Source: Ulva prolifera
Taxonomy: Eukaryota > Chlorophyta > Ulvophyceae > Ulvales > Ulvaceae
NCBI GenBank assembly: GCA_023078555.1
Contig: CM041198.1
Coordinates: 11,103,874-11,167,873 of the forward strand
Direction: 5' to 3'
Length of the DNA: 64,000 bases
Shown here: positions 9,384 through 19,477 of the stretch, one piece after another
Position numbering within the stretch: position 1 is the first letter of the stretch
Layout of the letters: each line of letters starts with the position of its first letter
Notes under the pieces: model-generated
The model's database searches: none
The model's input: only the letters and a program-made list of their open reading frames with translations
Told to the model about the DNA's origin: nothing
Made by a program: the position numbers and the translations under genes

Positions 9384-10313
9384 ATGGATCCGGCTGACGA
9401 CGACTTTGAAACGTGGGATCTTGCTTTTGCTCTGTATCATGCCGTCCGTTGTGGTTCTGCCCGAAATTGGGGAGTGTAACTTTCGAGAAGTGCACGTATA
9501 GATATGAAGAATACTTGGACAGTCAAATTAGTGCAAAAGATATGTACTATCTGGAGGACGTGGAAGTAGTCAGAACGCTTGTTGAGCTGGGGTAAGGTCG
9601 CACCCGGAAGTACATGTTGGCGTGGACCTCGCGCTGGCAATGCAAGGTGCAATCGATAACGCTCCATTCGCTTTCAGATTGCGAGGAAATGGTGAAGTCG
9701 TCAAGCGTGAAGAATTTGAGCAGCGCAAGGCAGCAGCTCAGGCAGCCAGGATTGCCCGGCTGAACAAGAAACCTTGTCGGCTTGCATCACAAGGAAAAGA
9801 TCTATCGAAGTTCCCCTTACTGCAGGTATGTAGAGTCCGCTGATGGGTAAGCCAACTTGTCGGCACTTTCACAGTGTGCACCATCCTTTTGCTGGACAGG
9901 AGCTTCAGCGGCGCGAAGAGGCAGTCAGGAATGGAAAATTATCGACGATTGTCTTCATAAGGGACATTAATCGTAAAGGTCAGGAAATCTCCGGCTACAT
10001 CGACTACGGCCACAGGCTGGCACAAGGAACAATGGGCGGAGTCTTTGACTTGAAGGCTAAGTTTCTTCCAAAACCGAGTGACCTTTCTTTTTATAACTGG
10101 GACACGCACGCAAACTCTTCTAACCCAACTGCAAGCTTTCAAGTCATTGCCAACAATGCAGCCGGGCTTGTGTTCAAGAACAAGCGCGACCGGAAAACCA
10201 TCAGTGTTGATCCAAGCTCTAACCTTGGAGATAACTCGACAAGGACAGACTTCAGCACGCAAGAACACTTGCAGGTGGTCATTTATGATCATGTGACAAG
10301 GAGACGTGGTTGA
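9384..10313 (+). CDS. CFAP299: Cilia- and flagella-associated protein 299 (C4orf22 family)
   Basis: Four exons: 9384-9412, 9475-9591, 9678-9825 and 9900-10313, with introns of 62, 86 and 74 nt in phases 2, 2 and 0. The product is 235 residues; the human protein is about 233. Family signatures run throughout: YEEYLDSQISAKDMYYLED, TLVELG, RGNGEVVKREEFEQRKAA, FIRDINRKGQEISGYIDYGH, LPKPSDLSFYNWD, KRDRKTISVDP, LGDNSTRTDF and IYDHVTRRR. CFAP299 proteins are tied to motile cilia and spermatogenesis; their biochemical role is unknown to me. The 29-nt first exon is the least certain part, but it gives the expected length and phase. Its presence implies an organism with flagella. It is convergent with the HCCS gene, 298 bp apart. 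Confidence 0.93.
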
Positions 10314-10611
10314 GGCACCTGGCATGTGGAGGTCACAAAAGATACATTTATATGACAGTATTTATGTATAAATTGGCAAGGAACAAAACTTCCAGCAAAA
10401 ATCAACTCCACGTACACTGTATTACATCCATCTTGCGTAGCATTCTTGATGAGATCTGCTGCCGATGCGTGGCACTGTCCATGCCACCTTTTCTCTGCCT
10501 TCGTAGATGGTCCAGTACATAACCGAAGAACATTATGCTAAACCATGTGGACGCCCAACTCTTTGGTAGGGGAGCCGTATTGTGTCTGGCCTGAAGCACT
10601 TGCCCAGCCAG

Positions 10612-11607
10612 TCAGTTGGAGTGGCCCTGTCCAGTGACAGGGCAAGGGACACCCCACCTCGCACACTGTGAATAAATAGCCATTCTTGCACGATCAAGGC
10701 CATTTTCCAGTGTATCTAGTGCTGGTCGTTCTGTGACAGTGAAAGCCTGTACACAAATTGCCGCTGAGAGACTGGGACCTTGTGAATTGAGTTCACTGAT
10801 GCACAGACTGCACACCTCTGCAGATCCTGCTTGACTTTCATCGAAATAAAAGTCAATGACATATCTGACTTCTTTGCCATCCCGCAAGACGTACCAATCA
10901 TGCCTATCAAACGGAGCTGGTCCACCCATCATCTGATGTATCCACGCCAAGGGGCTTATATCATGTGGCCTGCCAATAAAGCGGTTCAGCTTGACCTCAT
11001 CGCGCTTTTCTGGATGCAGATTCTCCCATTTCTGTATAGCCCTCCATGTCATCTCATTCAAGCTGTTGTGAGTAAGAACAACGCTCTCCATGACACCACT
11101 CAGATCTGTTTCTTCCCGATCTTGACAATCCGAAATGCCACCATCTTTACCTTTTCTCTTCAGAGCTGTATTTTCCTCAAGGTTGTTAGCCAATGGGAGG
11201 TACAGGTTGCCTGCAAAAAAACTGTGCCCACCCACTGTGCATGCACCACCACCTGACGCACCGTTATAGAACATTTGAGGAGATGGGTACTCCCATGTGG
11301 ATTCTGTCCCTCCCTTAGGAATAGTAGATTGCACCCTGTCAATTGGTAGGAGGATTCGCTGCCCTGGATATGGCTGCTGATTGGCTGACAACGGCATGTT
11401 GTTCCTCGGATCCATGAATGGTGCTAGCCCCGGTTCCAGGTCAGCCTCAGGCTTGTCAATGCGCTGATTGTATACATTATATATTGCGTTGCTCCTCACG
11501 TTTTCGGGCACTGGGCAGCTAGAGCTGGATCTGGTGTCTTGCGAAGCAGGACACGCCCCGTTTGTGGGGGCGGCAGCCCTTGCACCTGAGGACTGCTGTG
11601 CACCCAT
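10612..11607 (-). CDS. HCCS: Holocytochrome c synthase (cytochrome c heme lyase)
   Basis: This enzyme attaches heme to apocytochrome c in the mitochondrial intermembrane space (System III). The frame is open throughout (331 residues unspliced), but alignment to the family shows three likely in-frame introns without stops: 11261-11166 (96 nt), 11150-11106 (45 nt) and 10815-10747 (69 nt). Splicing gives about 261 residues, the usual size. Motifs in order: Cys-Pro heme-regulatory sites near the N-terminus (ACPAS, SSCPVPEN), IYNVYNQRID, STWEYPSPQMFYN then ALKRK, VVLTHNSLNEMTWRAIQKWE, FIGRPHDISPLAWIHQMMG, PFDRHDWYVLRDGKEVRYVI and ERPALDTLENGLDRARM. His and Trp residues typical of the heme-binding region are present. 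The first intron is well supported; the other two are probable. Land plants use a different system, so this gene helps place the organism. Confidence 0.93.
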   Translation of the reverse strand: MGAQQSSGARAAAPTNGACPASQDTRSSSSCPVPENVRSNAIYNVYNQRIDKPEADLEPGLAPFMDPRNNMPLSANQQPYPGQRILLPIDRVQSTIPKGGTESTWEYPSPQMFYNGASGGGACTVGGHSFFAGNLYLPLANNLEENTALKRKGKDGGISDCQDREETDLSGVMESVVLTHNSLNEMTWRAIQKWENLHPEKRDEVKLNRFIGRPHDISPLAWIHQMMGGPAPFDRHDWYVLRDGKEVRYVIDFYFDESQAGSAEVCSLCISELNSQGPSLSAAICVQAFTVTERPALDTLENGLDRARMAIYSQCARWGVPCPVTGQGHSN

Positions 11608-14600
11608 GGACAGTTTCGCTCACAGACAACTTTTTCAAACCACGCAAAGCTGACGTTGTCACTGTCTACGGTGCCCACAGCACTATATAGCTCAATTGTG
11701 GCGAACTGCGAAGTTATGGGGCACCGACGTCGCCGTCGCTGAGCGATGCTGCGACGTGGTCGCCCCGCGCACACTCATTACTTTGTCGTAGCAACACACA
11801 AAACGCTGCATTGGATCGACTGGCCCCCGAACCATTCTCGCGGATGTTGCGCTTTCCTGCATCACATGCATAGCCGGCTAAGCATTGCAAACATTTTTGC
11901 GAATCCCAATAAGACTAGTATGATGATGTTTAGTGTTATACATGATGAGGGCAGGCAATAAAAAATCAATGTTTCAACACATGTTTGATCTTTCTTCAAG
12001 TCGTGTTCGCTGCGGCTTTTCTCATTCTCAAATGTACCGAGTTGGTGATAGCCTGAACATGCAATGTCAGACGATGCCGCCTTCAAGCTCAGTTTTTGGG
12101 TCAATGGAGGTTGCGTAGGTAGTTGTACTCGTTGGGTAGAAGGTATCCTTGGTTAGGTCGAGGGAGCGTTGTGAAGAGATTCGTTGCCATTATCGTATCC
12201 TAGCCTTCCAGCAGGCTTATGCTGCTTCTCACTACGCTTGTGTTCTCTTCGTCGCCAGGAATGTGTATTCTGCTCGACTGATGCCCCATGCCCCCCAAGG
12301 CCCCACGTGTACATACCAAATGCGCTGGCCAAACCCAGCTACTCATTCCCCTGATAGGCCCAGCAACACCCAGACTGAACCGCGCATGATCTGGCCGCCA
12401 CCGACCTGGACGCCCAGGAGAGAGCGCTCAACACTTTTGTCACCCCTTGTCATGAAGATGCCTGCGCGCAGCACATCGATAATCCCTTTCTTGCTGCAGC
12501 GTGGGTGCATTCGCACCGTGCACGCAGCCATTACAAGGCAGCTGGTTTTTGCAAGGGCAGGGGAACCACAGGGCGTGGTATGCCTGGGTGCCGCTGTGGC
12601 TGACGTCAGCATTGTCGTCTGCCACTGGGCATGCCTGATTCCATATGCGCTCGTGTACACAAGTACCATGGCTGCACCGTCAATGGTTACCACAGTGGTC
12701 GCTACCCTGTCATATACACAAACAACACGGGCAGGCATGTCAAAGTTTTCGCAGCACTGGGAATTGCATCTGCAGCGCAGCACAGCCTGGAGCACCGCCT
12801 GGAGCGCTGAGAACGGCCGCTGCAGGGTGCCATTGGCTGCATTGCGACACTGCAGCGAAATTCCGCCTTCCACACCGCTGCAACCCGGGCGCACTACGCC
12901 CTGGCATCCACCAGCGGTCACAGCGCATTCTGGGGTGACACAGACTTCAGCTCGTGGCGGCCCTACTGCGCATCCGCACCTAGTGGCCCTCTGTCAACAA
13001 CTCGCCGACGCGCTGCCAGGACCTGCTGAGGGGGCAAAGAAAGGCAATTTGACGCTAGATATGAAAGAGCTGCAGCCAGCAGTCCTGCGCCAAACCTATC
13101 GCCCGCAACCTGTCGTGGTTGCCGCTCCAACAACATGTACATGTGTCATGCTCACCCCTGTCACCCCTGGCACATGATATTAATCGATTCCTGACATGAC
13201 GTGTTTGCAGACAAATATCTTGATCAGGCATCACGTCACAGCCGCAAGCAAATCGGCCTCAGAAGCCAGAGTAAAGGACAGATCATAACGCAGTCACGGG
13301 TTAACCAGTTCACAAACAGCCACATCCTCCTGGGCAGGGCTGTGTACCGCGCAAACAATAAACCATGAACCGCTCTCCACTCCCAACAACAGCACCCATG
13401 TACGCAACCAGGAACGGCAAAGCTTCACAGGACACCCACACACTCGCGTAGGGACACATGTTAAGAACTCTGCTGCCAACACTTTGGGTCCGGCACCCTA
13501 CTCACAGCTGCTTCCCGTGTTATAAGGACAGCATCAGACATTGGTCAAGAGGCAAGTGACACTGCATGGACTGTCCATGCTCATGGCATAACCAACTGTA
13601 GGTGCTTCAACTGCAGCCTGCGGCGTTACATACCACAGTCGACCCCAATAACTTCATTGCGGGAGTACACCGCTCCATCATACAGTCCCCAGCAGAGCAC
13701 TGCAACGGTGTACTACACACTGCTGCGATCAGCAGGCATGGCAGCAGTAAGGCATGACACATGTGGACGAGGAGGCTGCATGTATGGCAGTCCGAGGCAA
13801 GAGATCCCATGGTGGGCGGTCAGCCCACACTGCTACAGCAACCGATTTTAGGTTGGTTGCGTGTTCCAAGGGCAAGCAACATTGGCCCCGAAATCTGACC
13901 TCTGACTGACACAGCATACGATTCAGGTGGTACTAGTGATAGCCGATGTAGCCGCTACTGATAGAGTATTCTTTGTTTTCACATTCACTTTTCACCAGTG
14001 GAGGGGCCCGATCCCGAGACTGACTACGAGTTGGGCAAGGCTTGCTGCACGGTGCACAAATCATCTTGGAGCTACAGGAGATGATCCGTCAACCGTGTAG
14101 AAAATATCATGGCTGTGTTGTTCATCGCCGACAGTGGCTGGCTGCAAAAACGGCGATTGAGCCCGCGTTCGCGTTCCAGTATTGCGTAGCAGGCTGTGTA
14201 CCGCTGTCGATAGGCATTAGCAGACGCAAAGAATCTGGTTGTCAAAAGCAACAGCATGTACGTCCGCCAGCTACGATCCATTGGCATGGCCTTACCATGC
14301 GGACAGACAAGTTTGGCGACGGAGTGATCGGTCACGGTCACGCGAACCAGCGACGCCACGCGCACATGCAAACGGAAACGTTCTGCACCCCTCGTGTCAA
14401 ATTCGGGTCATGCTTGAAAGTATCAGGTATTCAATATCTGTAAAACACCTTGCTAGAACTGTGTGGTCGCGCTCGTGCTCAGTGGACACCCATCGGCCGT
14501 TCGAGTGACTGCGTTTACGCCGATTCACATGTCGCATTGATGCAGGTCAAGTTGATACCACATAATCGCAGGAATGACTTGTCTGTATAGAGCGTAGTTG

Positions 14601-14612
14601 TTACCTTGTGGA
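11608..14612. other. 3-kb stretch without a recognised gene
   Basis: The left edge is the HCCS promoter side and the right edge the promoter side of the hydroxylase gene. The longest frame, about 12149-13177 on the plus strand, begins at a TTG and has no recognisable domain. A different plus frame around 12400-12800 reads like decayed coding sequence (ERALNTFVTP, KYHGCTVNGYHSGRYP) broken by two stops, so a dead mobile element is possible. The 192-residue minus frame (12921-12343) is probably a shadow. Confidence 0.4.
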
Positions 14613-15816
14613 ATGCAACTGTACGGTGGCGGCTTTTTCGATGCGTGGCTGCAGCTGATGGTGTTTTACTATGGCGCTGGAATCCTGTTGCACTGTGTGA
14701 TACCCCGAGTCCTTCCAGTAGAAAGCGTTCAGAAGAATGAAAGAGCAACCAGCGACCTGCTGCGTGACTGCGTCTATAGCCTTGGTATGCACTACTTTGT
14801 TGTAACCGCGCTGCATGACGGCATGTTCATTCAATCCATCCCAGACCAGATGACACGGTTGTGGATCTCCACATGAAAAGGGCTGCATATGTACCTGCAT
14901 GGAGATGTTTGATGAACGAAACGCATGTCGTCTGGCCGCAGGACCGATTGCTGTGAAGGCGGGGGTGTGGAGCGCATGTGAATGGCTACACTCACAAGGC
15001 TGGGGCCTCTTCTACGTGAGCCGGAAGCTTTCCAGCATGTCCCATGTTGTTTACATGCTGGCTTGTGTTCTAATTCTGGACTACGTCCATGATGCTTGGT
15101 TTTATTGGACACATCGGCTGCTGCACTGGAAGCCATTGTACCGACATGTCCACTATATTCATCACAAGTATGTCACCCCATGACAAACTGATCGTGCTTT
15201 CCAGAAAGTCGCGGCGTTTTCGTTCAAGGTACACTGGATCACGCGCTGGGAGTGAAGCTGGACTGTGACGACCTGCTTGTACCTGCTTTTTTTTTTTTTA
15301 CGATGATAGCAGTTTAGAGGCAGTGACCATGCAGATCAAGAGCTCCTTCGGCTTTCACTGGGTACAGCTTTCATGTGCTTGAGGCAGCAATAGTGTTTGC
15401 AAATGAGATCTTGCTTGGCTTCATCATTCCAATGGACCTGCGCCTACACCGGGTCTATCACCTGCTCACAACGCTCATACATCAAGGTGCGTATTCTACA
15501 CTTGGCGTCCATACGCTTGATGCCTTGTGTCTCCGGGTGGACTTAGAACTGGACACGTGCAGGCGGGCATTCAGGATACGAGATGAGCCCATTCATCCCA
15601 CATGTATCTAATCTGCTGATGTGTGCGTTCCATGGCCTGCACCACAGCTACAAGGGCTTTAATACAGTGAAGCACCATGACATGCATCACCAGTACCCAT
15701 TGAAGCATTTTTCACTTTATTTTACTCACTGGGATCGTGTATGTGGGACAATGCACCCGCGATATGATGCCACCGTGACAAGATACTTTCTTGGGAGACA
15801 CAAAAAGGATTCTTGA
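14613..15816 (+). CDS. Membrane fatty acid hydroxylase / sterol desaturase family protein
   Basis: Four exons: 14613-14784, 14942-15167, 15335-15486 and 15563-15816 (introns 157, 167 and 76 nt; phases 1, 2, 1) give 267 residues, normal for the family. The product is a multi-span membrane di-iron enzyme that hydroxylates or desaturates a lipid, probably in the endoplasmic reticulum. The histidine clusters are intact: HRLLH, HYIHHK (followed by SRAPSAFTGYSFH) and HHDMHH near the C-terminus, with a further FHGLHH and HQGGHSGYE. The exon joins restore the family phrases HHKSRAPSAF and IHQGGHSGYE. The last exon ends FSLYFTHWDRVCGTMHP. The substrate cannot be told from sequence. ATG 14613 is the first in frame. 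The gene is convergent with the HAT/TPR gene, 238 bp apart. Confidence 0.92.
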
Positions 15817-16054
15817 GCTTTCTAGTTATTGTTGCAATAGTGTAGTGTCACATGGTTCGTATGTTGTCTGATGTTCTCGCACGTGTTCTGTATGCGATTG
15901 TACGGCCGGCCAGGAACAAAACAAAGATATTGTACAAAGCGAAAAATAAATTCTAAGACACAGGTTCTGTAACAAAGCCTACGTGTCAAACACTGTCACC
16001 TGCTGGTGTATTCCCCAGCCCCTTGCACAATATTCAACTAACAATGGACACAAT

Positions 16055-18948
16055 TTAAGCTTGGGCCCCTTGCATGGCTAAGCTCGCATCACTATAACCA
16101 AGCGACTCAGCTACTTCGGCCACATCAACGGCCTGCACTGACCGACGTCTCTTAATTTCCACGTTTTGAACCTGGGCAGACTTTGCGATGAGCCTTACAG
16201 ACTCTGATGTGTTGCCACAGATCTCTTCGAACTGCGCCCATGCTTGAAATAGTGGACTATAGAAGTCAGGTGATCCCGCTGCAAACCGACTGCCCTGCAC
16301 GAATGCTCTGCGAGCACGTTCCTCGTATCCGTTCTTCCATTCCAGTGTTGCCTCTAAAAGGTATGTTTGAGGACACCTGCGATCGGGCAAAAGATATGTG
16401 ATTTATGCACGGATATCGGCCGCCACAAAAAACATGCACAGCATATTGGAAATTACAGTATGCTGGCAAACACTAAGGTCTTGGTCCAGTCAAGCTGCGA
16501 TGAGCAGGAAGTGCACCTTGGAACACATCTGTGGGCCTCCTCAAAAATCTCCCGGCACTTGCGAAGAGGCAGACACTTGCATGCCGTGTCGCAATACAGA
16601 TACCAGAGAGTCGTGACCTTGGGAGCAGCAGTAAGAGCCTGTACATTCACAGACTTTCCGCACCGAGGCTTAGTCGCATGTGTCTAGTTGCAGATCGGTA
16701 CATCAGATGCAACCATGCTGAGGTATGGCGTTCGCGAGTGCAAGATTGTATTGACAAAGGCACTGGAAGCTGAGAATGTACGCACTCGCGGTCAAATGTT
16801 GGTAGCTATATGGGCCACCAACGTCAGAGAGGGCCGGTGGCAGGGTTCAAGATGATCACAAACACCTTTACCTTAGAGCTAGAACACCCTGAAGCTTGCA
16901 CAGACAACCTCATGCAAACTCAAATAGCCCGCCCACAGCGCCAGCCATGCATTTTAACATTGTGCTCCACAGTGAAAGCTTTCAGAAGGACGTGAGGATC
17001 AGCACTGCACCTGCCGCAGGACTTCCAGGGCTGTAGGGAGGTCTTCGCAGGAACGCTCCAGCACTGCCCATGCAATCCAAGACCTGATATCCATCGCCCT
17101 GGCTTCTACACTCTGCTGAAAAAGCGACCGTGCAGTCGCTGTGTTGCCCAGCTTGCGCTCCACCATGCCCCATTCCCGCAGATACCGTGATGTGGGTGCT
17201 GCCTGTGCTGCACCATACTGAAATAGCTCTTGTGCTACCTCTGGCCGACCCTCAGAGAGTGCAAGCTTTGCAAGCTCCTCTGTGCATAGGAGTGAGTTTT
17301 GGCGACTGCTATCACGCATGCCACGCCGCAGGCACCTGGCCGCTTGCTCCCGCTCACCCCTGCGGATGTGCAGCAGTGCCTGTGTTTGTGCAACTTTGCC
17401 ATTAGTAGGCTCTGCATCAAGAAGCTCAGAAAGGACAGCCTCTGCGGCTGTATCATGTCCATGGTCCAGCAGAAATGTGGCGCTGAGGTGGCGGATGTGG
17501 ACGTTCCCAGGAAAGCGGGACAGTGATGCCTTGAACTGTGCTGACGCCATGTGCACAAGATGTGGATCATTGCAAAGAAGTGTTAGGAGCTGTGTATGCG
17601 CTTTTGTGTTCCTAGGATCGACTTCGATTGCTCGCTCCAGCAGGCATCTTGCTTTCCCTGCAGCACCGTGGCGCTTCTGTGCCAAAGCTCGCATGAGCAG
17701 CGATTACGGCTCCAGGCAGTCAGGCCTCCGGATGATCTATGGCATTCGGCAATTTCGGATACTTTGGTCTCATGCAAGAGAAATCAAACGCCTCACGGCA
17801 AATGACATGCATACCATTGTCCCCCATCCTGGCTTCCATATGGGCCCAAGTGGCGTAAGCCACCGAGTCCTCCCCACAGTACGCAACACTCTGTTCATAT
17901 ATGCGACGCGACTGGGCGGGATCTCCCTGGTAGTAGCATAATTCCCCAAGCGTGGTCCAGGAATGTGGATGGGAAGGGTTGATACGCAGCACCCGCTGGA
18001 GCAGCTGCCGAGCTTGAACAAAGTGGCAGAGCTCCAGATGCAGCTTTGCCAATGCATGCAGAGAAGGCTCATGCATTGGATTTCGCTCAAGGCAGTACTC
18101 TAACAGCTGCTGAGCTTTTTGTATGTTGCCATCCTTCTTCTCTAGCAATGCCCAGGCCTGATACGCTGCGGCATTGCCCGGGTCCATCTGCACAATGATC
18201 AAGGCATCGTCAAGAAAAGCAGTCACTCGGACAGGAGCTCAACGTACACTGCAACCTCAAAGAGAGCGTTTCGTGCCTTCACAGCTTCCTCGAACAAATC
18301 TCGTGCTTGTGCACCGTCGCCCAACTGACTGTACACTCTTCCAAGGGCTTGAAGTGCAGCAGAGTTTCCGTTATCAATGTCAAGAGCTAGCTGCAGAAAT
18401 TTCTTTGCTTCCTCAAATCTACTTCGTTTGGACATCATGACCCCCAAACTGTGTGGGAAAAAACTGTTGTGCGGGTACTGTTCCAAGCCCACTTTCAGCA
18501 GCCTGGCTGCTTCATCCGAGCGCCCTTTTCTGGCTTGAAACATAGCTTTTCGATGCAGATCTCTCTCGCTTGCTGACGCAGGCGGCTTTGAAGATGCTCT
18601 GTGGTGCAGGTGCCTTGTTCTGGCTCTTATGTGCTGGTCAGATCGAGCCTGCTCGAGAGGGCACTCGGCGGCACGTAGTAGCACCTTCCAAGCACATGCA
18701 GCAAAGTCCACTTCAGCCGAGGCTGAGGCTTGAATCGCTGTTTCATCGGGAGCACGTGTTGCGAGCCTCGCCGCAGGGGGGTGATTCCCGTGCGGAGCAG
18801 ACCCGATTCTGGCCAGTCGCTGCCACACTTCCCCAGCGGAAATGGAGTCACCAGACTTGCAACCCACGGCTACGCTTAGCGTGCGCCGTTTGCTTCTTCC
18901 TTGCGCACTCGCGTGCGGCGCGTATGCATTGCGTGAATGGAGGCGCAT
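16055..18948 (-). CDS. HAT/TPR helical-repeat protein, possibly HCF107/MBB1-like RNA-binding factor
   Basis: Five exons on the minus strand: 18948-18256, 18187-17815, 17687-17011, 16638-16517 and 16376-16055; phases 0, 1, 0 and 2; 728 residues. From about residue 130 to near the end it is a solenoid of 34-residue helical pairs of TPR or HAT type, for example HSWTTLGELCYYQGDPAQSR, YATWAHMEARMGDNALAQ, SRYLREWGMVERKLGNTATA, LWYLYCDTACKC..CREIFE and LFQAWAQFEEICGNTSESVR. The first ~30 residues are rich in Arg, Ser and Ala and low in acid (MRLHSRNAYAPHASAQ), as in a plastid or mitochondrial targeting peptide. The HAT-type exons near the end suggest an RNA-processing factor; plastid HCF107/MBB1 proteins stabilise psbB/psbH mRNA and have similar length. 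That role is inference. A Clf1- or Prp6-like splicing factor is less likely because of the leader. Confidence 0.82.
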
Positions 18949-19477
18949 GATGTGCCTAGCTAACGCATGGCACCGCTGTGCAGAAAGGCAGTGCCAAGTC
19001 GCTACATAAGACTCGCACTCTATCAAACTGCTCTAAAACATTGTTATGCATGAGATCATCAAATCGAGAGGACCGTCCAGAATCGATGACGTGTGCGTTC
19101 AGATGGCGCAACACATATAGCACCACCTCACAGCGATTAGATGCACAATACTCGCAACATGCACTTGCCAATGCTGCCTCAAGAATTGCCAGGTTCCAAC
19201 GAACCGTGGCCCAATCATCAGATGGCTTGGATTCGAGGCTGAACCAAATCCCATGTGACTGTGCACGACGCCACACCAAGCGAGACAACGGGCGCCACAA
19301 CCATCGATGTGCATTGCAAAGCCTCACGAGCATGCGGTCAGCATGATCGATGCTGTCAGTTTTCTCGTTATTGTTGTGTATAAATGCCGCAGAGAAATGG
19401 CATGTATCGCACGGATGAATGTCTAGCAGATGAAGTGAACAACTGCCCATCGCGTTGTATTCTGCTGCTCAGGCAGA
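18949..19477. other. Divergent promoter region between HAT/TPR and VPS52 genes
   Basis: A 529-bp gap between two divergent start codons. It holds a 164-codon minus-strand frame (19450-18956, true ATG) with no recognised motif and no obvious splice link to the HAT/TPR gene. It could be an extra 5' coding exon, a small gene, or chance. Confidence 0.4.

Noticed and set aside
12149..13177. 342-codon frame on the plus strand
   Set aside because: It begins at TTG, has no recognisable domain, and another frame over the same DNA looks more like decayed coding sequence. It is not called as a gene.
17282..17941. 219-codon plus-strand frame
   Set aside because: Shadow of HAT/TPR exons, whose repeat pattern is clear on the minus strand.
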